Shown here: positions 17,360 to 25,248 of the stretch, piece by piece
Numbering within the stretch: the stretch's first letter is position 1
Layout: each line of letters begins with the position of its first letter
Assembly (NCBI GenBank): GCA_938028705.1
Contig: CALIZI010000239.1
Span: 1-40,472, forward strand
From: an uncultured Saprospiraceae bacterium
GTDB taxonomy: Bacteria > Bacteroidota > Bacteroidia > Chitinophagales > Saprospiraceae
DNA: 40,472 nt
Direction of reading: 5' to 3'
Translations under genes and position numbers: made by a program
Notes under the pieces: model-generated
What the model was told of the DNA's origin: nothing
Seen by the model: only the letters and a program-made list of their open reading frames with translations
Databases searched by the model: none

Positions 17360-17740
17360 TTAATCTAAAACTTCTTCTACCTCATAAACGAAATATTTGG
17401 TGTCGCCAAATATATTGAATTGGAAGTATTTTTCTTTGTAGCGCAACTTCACGCGATGCCCTTCATCAACAGCTTTTTCTAAGGCTCTGATGACTTTATC
17501 ATTCCCTCTTCTGACGGAAAATTCCCACATATTCGTTCCAATATCGCCATCTTCATCTTCCGTAAAACCACCTACATTAAGTTGCCCTTCGTAGGTCTTG
17601 ATGACAAAACCTTTTTTACTGAGTTTGACGACATTACCTGCACGATAACCATCGCTGTATGTACCGAATACAGCAAATGAAGATATGGCAATACCAAGTA
17701 ATAGGAAGATACCGAGTCCAAGAAATATTTTCTTTTTCAT
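17360..17740 (-). CDS. Small membrane-anchored or secreted conserved protein
   Basis: 126 residues from the ATG at 17740, which directly precedes the hydrophobic segment (MKKKIFLGLGIFLLLGIAISSFAVFG). GTYSDGYRAGNVVKLSKKGFVIKTYEGQLNVGG and NMWEFSVRRGNDKV are conserved features of a small Bacteroidota family that I recall being labelled 6-phosphogluconate dehydrogenase in databases. It is far too short for that enzyme and has no nucleotide-binding motif. Function unknown; probably periplasmic with an N-terminal anchor. It is monocistronic, with its own terminator at 17221-17258. Confidence 0.75.
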   Translation of the reverse strand: MKKKIFLGLGIFLLLGIAISSFAVFGTYSDGYRAGNVVKLSKKGFVIKTYEGQLNVGGFTEDEDGDIGTNMWEFSVRRGNDKVIRALEKAVDEGHRVKLRYKEKYFQFNIFGDTKYFVYEVEEVLD

Positions 17741-17760
17741 ATTATACAATCGAGATTAGA

Positions 17761-17920
17761 AACTGGATTTGGATATTGGGGAATTAGGAAATTGGGTATT
17801 AGGTATCCCGATAGTTATCGAGATTTTTATTAAATAAATATAAAATATATTAAAACTAATCACTTACGATTTAAAACCGAATTTCCCAATTCCCCAATTT
17901 TCTTTGTCCAAAGTTTAATA
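17761..17920. repeat. Heptamer palindrome C1
   Basis: The left arm AACTGGATTTGG.. continues with 7-bp words TTGGGGA, ATTAGGA, AATTGGG, TATTAGG. The core is AT-rich. The right arm mirrors it with TTTCCCAATTCCCC and GTCCAAAG. A variant TCCCGATAGTTATCGAGA palindrome sits at the left arm/core border. Confidence 0.7.
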
Positions 17921-17958
17921 TTTGACGAATTTGCTTGTCGGTGTCACCGATGAGCATT

Positions 17959-18597
17959 CTAAAAATCCTCCGGCAATAGATCTTTAAAGTGTCCGTTCAT
18001 ACGGGCGCGGGTACGTAAGGTCTCAGCTTCTTTTACGATTGGAATCATGTGTTCGAGGTGTTCGAGCATGATTTGTTGGCGTTCCTTTTCTTCTGTTGTT
18101 TGTAAAAATTGTAATTCCTGATTAATAGAAAAACCAACATGATGTGCCAAACTATAGGTCGAAAACGTAGCCGGATCGTCCGGTATCGCTTTATTGATAC
18201 TCATAATATCATACAATTCCCGCAAACAATCCAATATCTTCATATTTGTTATCACATCCGGTTCAGTCGTATAGTCAACCGATTCAATATCGGCACCGGC
18301 ATACAACTTATCAGGTGCCTTCCGGTAAAATTTTTCCATTTTAAAAAGTCCGACTCCTTTTGTCTTGATGTCCATTTTACCATCCTCGTATTTTTTGGCG
18401 ATTTCCACGAGTTTGATTTCTGTACCAAAATTCGCCAATCGCTTATCAAATAGGGGGGATATACCAAACGTAATCCCCTCACGCTCACAATCCTGAATGA
18501 GTTCACGATAGCGCGGTTCGAAAATATGAAGGTTCAGGTCTTCACCCGGAAAAACAACTAAACCTAAAGGAAATAATGGTAAAAAGCGGGTCATCAA
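17959..18597 (-). CDS. Lon N-terminal (LON substrate-binding) domain protein
   Basis: 212 residues; MMTRFLPLFPLGLVVFPGEDLNLHIFEPRYRELI is the typical N-terminus of a stand-alone LON substrate-binding domain (PF02190). There are no AAA+ or Ser-Lys protease domains, so it is not Lon itself. The start may be either of the two adjacent Met codons. The family probably recognises proteins; its cellular role is poorly known. There is no operon partner: both flanks are repeat arrays. Confidence 0.85.
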   Translation of the reverse strand: MMTRFLPLFPLGLVVFPGEDLNLHIFEPRYRELIQDCEREGITFGISPLFDKRLANFGTEIKLVEIAKKYEDGKMDIKTKGVGLFKMEKFYRKAPDKLYAGADIESVDYTTEPDVITNMKILDCLRELYDIMSINKAIPDDPATFSTYSLAHHVGFSINQELQFLQTTEEKERQQIMLEHLEHMIPIVKEAETLRTRARMNGHFKDLLPEDF

Positions 18598-18605
18598 ATC
18601 ATTTT

Positions 18606-18898
18606 TTGAAATGTAAAATGTAAAATGTAACTTGACAATGTTAAATTAATTTTTATTAAAAAATAAATAAGGCACTTCGGTCTGAATTTGACCTAAAACT
18701 CGTCAGACATTTTCAAAATGTCAGACGAGTTTTAGGTCAAATTCGGGGCAGATTTCTGATTTTAAGAATAAGCATACTTTTATTTTTTTAATTTAACATT
18801 GTCAAGGTAAAACAATAAATGTAAAAGTGTATAATGTGAATATTTTTTACAAAAATTTATTTTTAGTGAAAAATATCTGATACTTGACACTTTTATAT
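18606..18898. repeat. Heptamer array B4, interrupted by MITE copy 4
   Basis: AATGTAA words (18609-18630) are interrupted by the MITE and resume as GTAAAACAATAAATGTAAAAG (18807 on), then GTATAATGTG and an AT core. A short mirror arm gacacttttatatttt ends at about 18899. Removing the MITE and one gtaa restores a continuous array like those at 10078 and 39784. Confidence 0.7.
18631..18806. mobile_element. MITE-like element, copy 4 (variant subtype)
   Basis: 176 bp flanked by gtaa (18627-18630 and 18807-18810). The terminal repeats are a perfect 19 bp, CTTGACAATGTTAAATTAA, differing from the other copies at both ends in the same way. The inner arms read tttgacctaaaactcg and cgagttttaggtcaaa where other copies have tttgggct and agcccaaa, so pairing is kept. 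The loop is shortened to a few bases. Confidence 0.8.
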
Positions 18899-18916
18899 TT
18901 TCATCACTGCACAAAG

Positions 18917-19006
18917 ATGAGTGAAATGATTGACTTACAAGGTAAACAAGCTAATTCGGATTTTGATGTGAAAATAAAGAAAATCTTTATATCATCAGAA
19001 AATTAG
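18917..19006 (+). other. Possible 29-residue small ORF
   Basis: ATG to TAG frame of 29 codons (MSEMIDLQGKQANSDFDVKI..) in a stretch that is neither word array nor AT core. There is no ribosome binding site, no clear promoter and no recognised family. It may be a small protein, a gene remnant or chance. Confidence 0.2.
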
Positions 19007-19017
19007 TTGACGATTTT

Positions 19018-19177
19018 TTTTAATGTAAAATATAAAAGTATTTGTAGTACATGAACAAAATATTTGCAATTTTATTATTTTTAATAATTTAAAAACTAAT
19101 TAAATAAAAAGAAACTGTCATTATTTCACATTATACAATTTTTACATTTTACATTTATTATTTTACATTTTATATTA
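19018..19177. repeat. Heptamer palindrome B5
   Basis: The short left arm (taatgtaaaatataaaagt) is followed by an AT core. The long right arm (ttttacattttacatttattattttacatttt) runs to the stop codon of the M1 aminopeptidase on the minus strand. There the word AAATGTAG supplies the final Met and TAG. Confidence 0.65.
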
Positions 19178-19179
19178 AA

Positions 19180-21795
19180 CTACATTTGCGAATAAAACTG
19201 TAATAATTGCGGACTGGTTTCTTTACTTTTAATGATTTTCAAAGTATCGTTGAGTCCATCAATAAAAGTTTGAAGTGTGGGCTTGGTCGCATCATCTACC
19301 ACCTTCAAGCCTTCTTCAAGGTATCTGCGATAACCAACAATTGACCTCGTAGCCACCAGTCGTCGCCATTGCCATTGGTCCATATCGGTAGCAATCCCTG
19401 CCAGTTTTTCCATTGATTTTTGTACCATGAGGGGGTCGGCTTGAACAAGGAGTGCATCGTAGCCTTCCATAAAACTAAAGATAGAAAAATCATTAATTTC
19501 AGTCAATTTTTTCTCAAAGAAAGGCAAATATTTTACGTCTCCCGTTTCTGCATACATCGTGCCTACGGCATTCAAAATGTCTGAATTATCTTCATTCTCC
19601 AGTTTTTGGGCATAGTTGATTGCCTGTGTTTTGTCGAGTTTGGAGAGTGCATCCAATCCGGCACCTACACAAGGATAGGCTTGCTCATTATCAATGGCAT
19701 TTTTGGCAATCGAAATGTATTGAGCATCACCCGTTTCACCGAGTTTGGCGATGGCAGCCGCACGTACTTGTGAGTGCTTATCCCCTTGTGCGAGTTTCGC
19801 TAATGTAGCCGCATCATCTGCCGGATTGCAAGCATTGAGCGCGAAATTTCTGAGTGTCCAATAGGGGTCATTGAGGGCATCTTTCATGACTTTTTTAGCG
19901 GCGGCACTTTCACTTTGAGCGAGTGCTTCGAGGGCTTCGCGCCTGTCCATATAGCCGCCGATTTTGTATTGATAAACGTATTCATCTTCAGTTTTGGTGA
20001 GTTCTTTTTTCTCACACAGCAGCATCTTATCGCCATCTACATTGACCAATAGCGGCTTGCCGGAAACAGGAAATGTAAAGGTCTGTTTGCGCTCTTCAAT
20101 GACGACTTTGTGGCGTGTAGGGGTTTCATTATTGGTTTCATTATTATAAATATCAATCGCAATCGGGAGTTCGTAAACGGCAGCATTATCACTCGTATTT
20201 TGAGTCTGTTCTATCGTGACACGCACCTCTTTGCGTAGCTCGTCGTACTCATGGCTAATCTCCAAATTAGGATGCCCCGGCTCGAAAAACCATTGATTAA
20301 AAAACCAGTTCAAGTCCTCGCCCGTCACATCTTCATAAGCCAAACGAAGCTCATGCGCTTCTACATCAGTGTATTCATTTTTGGTCAAATAATGATTGAA
20401 TCCGGCAAAAAAAGCATCGTCGCCAACATAGTTGCGGAGCATGTGCAGTATCGCGCCACCTTTGTTGTAGGAGTGGGCATCAAACATATCTTCTTTGCTC
20501 TCAAATCCGAAAAATATCAGCGGATGTTTGAACATACGCGCCTGATTCATGTAGCCGCTAATTTCGCCTCTGCGATGATTTTCTGCTTCCTCTTTTCCGT
20601 ATTTATGTTCCATCCAGAGGTATTCTCCGTAGTTGGCAAAAGACTCGTTGAGCGCGAGATTGGACCAGCTTTCGCAAGTCACCAAATCGCCGAACCAATG
20701 GTGTATCAATTCGTGTGCAACTATTCTTTCATTATGATTATCAATGAGTTCGCGGTTGGTTTTTTGTACTTGGTCATAAAAAATGACACCCGTTGTATTT
20801 TCCATAGCACCCGACACAAAATCGCGTACGACGACCTGCGAATACTTTTGCCACGGATATTTCACACCTGTAATGTCGGAGAAAAACGTGAGCATTTCTT
20901 TGGTATTGGAATAAATGCCTTTGGCAGACGCTTCATACTCCGGCTCTACCCAATATTCGAGTGGTATGCCATTCCACGAATCTTCAACGACAGCAAATTC
21001 GCCTATGGCAAGCATAAACAAATAAGGTGCGTGTGGCTTATCCATCACCCAATAATCGGTACGTGTACCGTCTGCGTTTTTGTTCGATGATTTGAGCAAG
21101 CCGTTGGAGAGTGTTTTGAAACGGTCTTCAATGGTCAGGCGCATTTCTTGGGTGCATCGCTCATTGGGCTTGTCGATGGTCGGAAACCAACATGAGTTGT
21201 ACTCCGTTTCGCCTTGCGTCCATATCTGCATGGGCTTGTCGGGATCTTCATTGAGTGGGTTGATGAAATATAAACCTTTTTCGCCTTGTATGGCTTCGCT
21301 CGGTACGGTTTCTTCCAGTTCGTTGGGCTTGGCAGTGTAGTCAATGAAAAGGGTGTATTCTTCGTTGGGTTGGTAGGTGCGTCCGAGATTGATGCTGAGT
21401 TGGAGATTATCGTATTCGTATTTGAGGTCGCGTTTTTGTCCACCTGTTAGCATCGCAACTTTGTGAATATCAAAACCTTTGGCATCCAAGACGACTATAT
21501 CGCGCGGGTAAAAATAAGGTTTTAAGGTCAGTTCGGCTTGTCCGATGACGTGCTGTTTTGTCCAGTCGAATTTGAGGTCGAGACTCGTATGTACGAGGTC
21601 GCTTTTTCGGTGGTAGGTCTCTTGATACTCGGGGAGTTGGAATTTTTCATCGTCCGTCATTATGGGCGCAGAAATGACCATAGTATCCAAATTACGAAAT
21701 TCGGTATCAGCTACGATGATGTCGGAGACCTTTTTGGTTGTCGTGCATCCAGCAAGGAGCAGTGTAAGTATGATAAAACTAAATATGCGATTCAT
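19180..21795 (-). CDS. M1 family zinc aminopeptidase, lipoprotein
   Basis: 871 residues. The signal peptide ends in lipobox LLAGC (Cys17), so it is a lipoprotein facing the periplasm or cell surface. The M1 features are complete: exopeptidase motif GAMEN (329-333), zinc site HELIHH (361-366) and the second glutamate in NES (Glu384). An N-terminal beta domain (about 50-250) precedes the catalytic domain. Residues about 620-770 form HEAT-like helical repeats (RREALEALAQSESAAAKKVM.., SQVRAAAIAKLGETGD). It removes N-terminal residues from peptides, presumably for nutrition. It is monocistronic; a TAnnTTTG box lies 84 bases upstream. Confidence 0.94.
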   Translation of the reverse strand: MNRIFSFIILTLLLAGCTTTKKVSDIIVADTEFRNLDTMVISAPIMTDDEKFQLPEYQETYHRKSDLVHTSLDLKFDWTKQHVIGQAELTLKPYFYPRDIVVLDAKGFDIHKVAMLTGGQKRDLKYEYDNLQLSINLGRTYQPNEEYTLFIDYTAKPNELEETVPSEAIQGEKGLYFINPLNEDPDKPMQIWTQGETEYNSCWFPTIDKPNERCTQEMRLTIEDRFKTLSNGLLKSSNKNADGTRTDYWVMDKPHAPYLFMLAIGEFAVVEDSWNGIPLEYWVEPEYEASAKGIYSNTKEMLTFFSDITGVKYPWQKYSQVVVRDFVSGAMENTTGVIFYDQVQKTNRELIDNHNERIVAHELIHHWFGDLVTCESWSNLALNESFANYGEYLWMEHKYGKEEAENHRRGEISGYMNQARMFKHPLIFFGFESKEDMFDAHSYNKGGAILHMLRNYVGDDAFFAGFNHYLTKNEYTDVEAHELRLAYEDVTGEDLNWFFNQWFFEPGHPNLEISHEYDELRKEVRVTIEQTQNTSDNAAVYELPIAIDIYNNETNNETPTRHKVVIEERKQTFTFPVSGKPLLVNVDGDKMLLCEKKELTKTEDEYVYQYKIGGYMDRREALEALAQSESAAAKKVMKDALNDPYWTLRNFALNACNPADDAATLAKLAQGDKHSQVRAAAIAKLGETGDAQYISIAKNAIDNEQAYPCVGAGLDALSKLDKTQAINYAQKLENEDNSDILNAVGTMYAETGDVKYLPFFEKKLTEINDFSIFSFMEGYDALLVQADPLMVQKSMEKLAGIATDMDQWQWRRLVATRSIVGYRRYLEEGLKVVDDATKPTLQTFIDGLNDTLKIIKSKETSPQLLQFYSQM

Positions 21796-22215
21796 AGTTA
21801 ATTGGTTGATCAGGTAATTAGTTTGTTGGGTTAATTTGCCGATTCACTTTTACTTGAATGAATACAATAACCCGTCTGCAAAGATAGTATTTTACAGGCA
21901 CATTGTTTTGAACGCTTTGGGTAAGTGGGATAGTATAAAGTGAAATAGTTTTGGACGTGAAATGGTTTTGGTTTTTTTGATAATTTTATACGCCAAGCGC
22001 AACCTTCAACTATCCACCTATTTAGTGCCGATAGCTATCGGCAGAGTGGAAAACCAATATAGATACCTGACCCCGATAACTATACGGGGATAATGCACTA
22101 ACATCGTATCGTACAAACGTGAACACAGGCTGGAAGCACTGTGCTACGGACTTATGCAAAAGCGTTTTTTAAAATAAAAAAGACCTCGTTATTCGATGGC
22201 TTTTTCATATAGAAT
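21796..22215. other. Intergenic region with several repeat fragments
   Basis: From 21797 a 7-bp array (GGTTGAT CAGGTAA TTAGTTT GTTGGGT) lies directly before the M1 gene start. GCCGATAGCTATCGGC, a perfect palindrome, is at 22027-22042. A related imperfect palindrome ccccgataactatacgggg is near 22072. At 22152-22185 is a segment (gcaaaagcg then tttttaaaataaaaaagac) shared with 32938-32968. No gene is seen. Confidence 0.5.
21879..21886 (-). promoter_or_regulatory. Possible -7 box of M1 aminopeptidase
   Basis: TATCTTTG on the minus strand matches TAnnTTTG and lies 84 bases before the ATG. The leader would carry a heptamer array. The -33 element is not convincing. Confidence 0.35.
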
Positions 22216-22280
22216 AAAAACCCTAAAAGTAAACGTCATTCCGCATTGATACGGAATGACGTTCACTTTTGGTATTTTTT
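22216..22280 (-). terminator. Terminator-like hairpin after the SurA operon
   Basis: The arms are 22216-22243 and 22252-22280 with an 8-nt loop (GTCATTCCG facing CGGAATGAC at the tip). Both outer ends are A/T runs, so read on the minus strand the stem is followed by GGGTTTTTATTC. It lies 52 bases past the stop of the last chaperone gene. Confidence 0.6.
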
Positions 22281-22331
22281 ATTTTTACATTATATAAAAA
22301 ATACATCACATATTTTACATTTCAAAATACT

Positions 22332-23678
22332 TTACTGTGCGTACTCAAACCACTTGGAAAGATTCGGACATTGCTTATAATCATCGACAATATTGATGTA
22401 AGTTTTGGCGGCTTTTTTGTCTATCCAATCGCTGAGATAAACGCTTTTCTTTTGCTCAATGGCGGCGGTTTGGATTTTGGCGTAGTCGTTTTTGAGATTG
22501 GCTTTGTGTGGTTCGGAGTAAGCACGCATATTGACGATGCGGTAGTGGACTTCCTGACGGGCATCGTAGTATTCGAGTGGCTCGGAGATGTCACCGATTT
22601 CCATATCGTCTATGGCAAAATAGACTTCCGTAGGCAAATCACCGACCGAATAGAGGGTAGTACCGGACTGCGGGTTGAGCATCATACCGGCGTTGTTTTT
22701 GGTTTCTTCATTGACAGAATAGAGCTTGACAGCGCGAGTAAAACTCATGGAATCGGCAAGTATGAGGGTACGAATAGAATCGAGTTTGGCTTTGGCTTTG
22801 TCTCTGTCGTCAAAGGTGATTTCGGGCTTGGCAAGGACGTGACGGGCGAATACGGTGTTACCGCGTCGCTCAACGGCTTGTATAAAATGGTAGCCAAATT
22901 CGGTCTCTATGATGGGCGAAATTTCTTTGTTTTTGAGTTTGAACAGCGCGGCTTCAAACTCCGGCACCATCTGTCCGCGACGCACCCAACCGAGCGAACC
23001 GCCTTGTGAGGCAGATCCTTTGTCGTCAGAATCGGCTTCGGCAACTTTACTGAAACTTTCACCGCCCTCGACGACCCGCTTGCGGAGGTCCACGATTTTA
23101 TCATAAGCCCTTTGACGCTCCGTTTCATTGACTTCGGGCTTGAGGACCAACTCGGCGAGTTCGACCTCTGCACCAAAATACGGAAGGCTATCCGATGGAA
23201 TATTACTGAAAAAATCGCGCACTTCGGAAGGGGTCACGACCACATCCTGAACAACCAGACCTTGCATACGCTCGGAGAGCATTTGGGCTTCCATATCGCG
23301 GCGATATTTTTCCTTCATTTCGAGGATGCTCATGCCGTAGTATTTTTCAAATTGCTCGACATCGCCACCCATCATGGTCAGGATGTAATCTACGCGAGAT
23401 TCGATTTGCTGGTCAATTTCTTCTTCACTCACGAGGACACTATCTTTGTCGGCTTGCGCCAATAGGAGTGATTTGACGAGTAGCTGGTCGGCAATAATGC
23501 AACGTGCTTCGGGTGGCACCGAACCTTGCTGGGCTTCGGCAAGCCGAAATTGTTCATCCACCTCAGATTGGAGGATGATGTGGTTGTCCACCACTGCTAT
23601 GATTTTGTCCAGTAATTCTTGTGCGCCTGCATTGACTGTAAACAATGCCGCTATGAAGATGATGATGAGTTTTTTCAT
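22332..23678 (-). CDS. SurA-like periplasmic chaperone/prolyl isomerase
   Basis: 448 residues with a signal peptide (MKKLIIIFIAALFTVNAGA). A SurA N-terminal domain (LLDKIIAVVDNHIILQSEVDEQ) is followed by a first parvulin domain (about 172-270, with SQGGSLGWVRRGQMVPEFEAALFKLK and TEFGYHFIQ). A second, more diverged one (about 280-385) follows. SurA helps outer-membrane proteins fold in the periplasm. This is the last of three consecutive minus-strand genes of this type. The gap to the lipoprotein gene (148 bases) is a GAGTAG-type word array, and a terminator-like hairpin follows the stop. Confidence 0.9.
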   Translation of the reverse strand: MKKLIIIFIAALFTVNAGAQELLDKIIAVVDNHIILQSEVDEQFRLAEAQQGSVPPEARCIIADQLLVKSLLLAQADKDSVLVSEEEIDQQIESRVDYILTMMGGDVEQFEKYYGMSILEMKEKYRRDMEAQMLSERMQGLVVQDVVVTPSEVRDFFSNIPSDSLPYFGAEVELAELVLKPEVNETERQRAYDKIVDLRKRVVEGGESFSKVAEADSDDKGSASQGGSLGWVRRGQMVPEFEAALFKLKNKEISPIIETEFGYHFIQAVERRGNTVFARHVLAKPEITFDDRDKAKAKLDSIRTLILADSMSFTRAVKLYSVNEETKNNAGMMLNPQSGTTLYSVGDLPTEVYFAIDDMEIGDISEPLEYYDARQEVHYRIVNMRAYSEPHKANLKNDYAKIQTAAIEQKKSVYLSDWIDKKAAKTYINIVDDYKQCPNLSKWFEYAQ

Positions 23679-23689
23679 AATTGAGTAGT

Positions 23690-23825
23690 GAGTAGCGAGT
23701 AGCGAGTAGTGAGTAGTGAGTGACGAGTAGTGGGTGATGAGTAGTATATAATATAAATTACAGACTTAATTACTCATTCACTTGATACTCTACACTCGTT
23801 ACTCTACACTCGCTACTCACTACTA
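23690..23825. repeat. Heptamer palindrome D1
   Basis: The left arm is GAGTAGT, GAGTAGC and variants (23688-23743); the right arm is CTACTCG and CTACTCA-type words (23790-23824), separated by about 45 AT-rich bases. It occupies the gap between the two chaperone genes completely. Confidence 0.7.
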
Positions 23826-24677
23826 CTAATATATTTCAATATTTTTATTATCTAATTCTTTTTGATATAATTCTTCTTGTTTGGTTTCAATGAGTTGTGT
23901 TTTCTTTTTTTTGAGTAGGATTTTTGAGATGTCATCCTGAACATAAGAGAGTGGGGCAGTGCCGCCTTTTCTGAGTACCTTATTGAGTCTCAAAAAGTAG
24001 CGGTGTTTTCTGTCTTTTACATAAATGTCGCGCTCTCCTTCTTTGTAATATTTATCCTTAAACGAATCACCGGGCAATTTCGTTTCCAGTTCGGATAAAG
24101 TCGTCCAGCCCAAGCTGTCTGTCATATTGTGTTCTATGGCATTTTTGAGGGCATAATTGACGAGGTTTTTGTGGTAACTTTCTCTTTTAAGAGTCCACCA
24201 GCGTTTGAGGTCACCGACTCTGTTTGCATTGCGTTTTACTTTAATGTAATAACACTGAGCAATATGGTCTTGAAGTTCGTATTTATCTTTGTTTTGGTCA
24301 TAATAATTTTGGAGTTCTTGCATGGTGACGGTGGTATCCAGTTCTGTTTTGAGGAGTTCCTGCTTATATATGTTGAGCATAAGCGATGCCCGATAATTGC
24401 TGACCAAGCGTTCTATGTTGACATCTTCGGAAGTGTTGCCCTCGGCAGCATGAGCCAGCAGTCTGTCGCGTACCCAGTTTTGTATGTAGTTATTGACAAT
24501 TTGTGTACTGTCGGCAGGTGTTGTGTTTTCATTAATCAATCCATCCAAATCCGAAAAGTACAATTTTTCACCATATACACGAGCTATTGCTTGTTCGCCA
24601 TTTTGTGTAGATTCCGCCTTGTCACAGGCATATAAACAACAGATTGATGCAGTAATAAAGAGTAAGTGTTTTAACAT
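23826..24677 (-). CDS. Periplasmic lipoprotein, parvulin/SurA-N-like
   Basis: 283 residues with lipobox LYAC (Cys18). The N-terminal part (VYGEKLYFSDLDGLI..NNYIQNWVRDRLLAHAAE) resembles the SurA/PpiD chaperone domain. A central segment (QNKDKYELQDHIAQCYYIKVKRN) aligns with the entry strand of a parvulin domain, but the conserved parvulin glycine-rich core is not visible. It probably holds unfolded envelope proteins without isomerase activity (inference). The C-terminus is Lys-rich. It lies between two parvulin genes on the same strand. The stop codon lies at the edge of the adjacent array. Confidence 0.75.
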   Translation of the reverse strand: MLKHLLFITASICCLYACDKAESTQNGEQAIARVYGEKLYFSDLDGLINENTTPADSTQIVNNYIQNWVRDRLLAHAAEGNTSEDVNIERLVSNYRASLMLNIYKQELLKTELDTTVTMQELQNYYDQNKDKYELQDHIAQCYYIKVKRNANRVGDLKRWWTLKRESYHKNLVNYALKNAIEHNMTDSLGWTTLSELETKLPGDSFKDKYYKEGERDIYVKDRKHRYFLRLNKVLRKGGTAPLSYVQDDISKILLKKKKTQLIETKQEELYQKELDNKNIEIY

Positions 24678-24686
24678 AAATGTGTA

Positions 24687-25248
24687 TTAGTTCATGGTTC
24701 ATGGTTCATAGTTCATAGACAAAATCGCCTCTGTCAGACGCTTGATCCTATAAGATTTCCAAAAAATCTTATAGGATTTTTAACTGGACTTTGGATATTG
24801 GGGAATTAGGAAATTTGATATTAGGTATCCCGATAGTTATCGGGATTTTTATTAAATAAATATAAAATTAAATTAATGTTTTTTAATTTTAATGAAAATA
24901 AAATACCTGATAATCAATTACTTACGATATAAAACCGAATTCCCCAGTTACCTAATTTCCAAAATGTCCAAAGTCCAGTTTTTAAGTTCTACCGAAAAGG
25001 TAATTTTTTTATTTGTTTAAATTAAATAAAATTTATAAATATTTTGTTTTTAATATAAAAATATTTTAATTCATAAAAAACTATGCTACCTGTCTAACGT
25101 TGGACACTTTGATAGTCAGCTAGTTACAAACATGTTAAAATTCAAGTGATTGTAACAACTATGAACTATGAACTATCCAACCATGAACTGATAGCCAAAA
25201 ACTACCCTCGCATTTTGTCTATGAACTATGAACCATGAACTATCAACT
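24687..25248. repeat. Outer heptamer palindrome E3 with nested elements
   Basis: The left arm GTTCATG GTTCATG GTTCATA GTTCATA GAC (about 24693-24722) mirrors the right arm at about 25217-25248 (GTCTATGAACTATGAACC..). Nested inside are palindrome C2 (24782-24980), an AT core and element E2 (about 25090-25195, GTCTAACGTTGGACA.., then AACTATG words). The right arm runs across the TAG stop of the 650-residue isomerase gene. Confidence 0.7.
24782..24980. repeat. Heptamer palindrome C2
   Basis: Perfect 14-bp ends AACTGGACTTTGGA (24782-24795) and TCCAAAGTCCAGTT (24967-24980). Words TTGGATA, TTGGGGA, ATTAGGA, AATTTGA, TATTAGG follow in phase. ATCCCGATAGTTATCGGGAT is at the left arm/core border, then an AT core and the mirror arm. 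Confidence 0.75.

Noticed and set aside
17360-17740. 6-phosphogluconate dehydrogenase
   Set aside because: I recall this label for related small proteins, but the protein is 126 residues with no NADP-binding or catalytic motifs.
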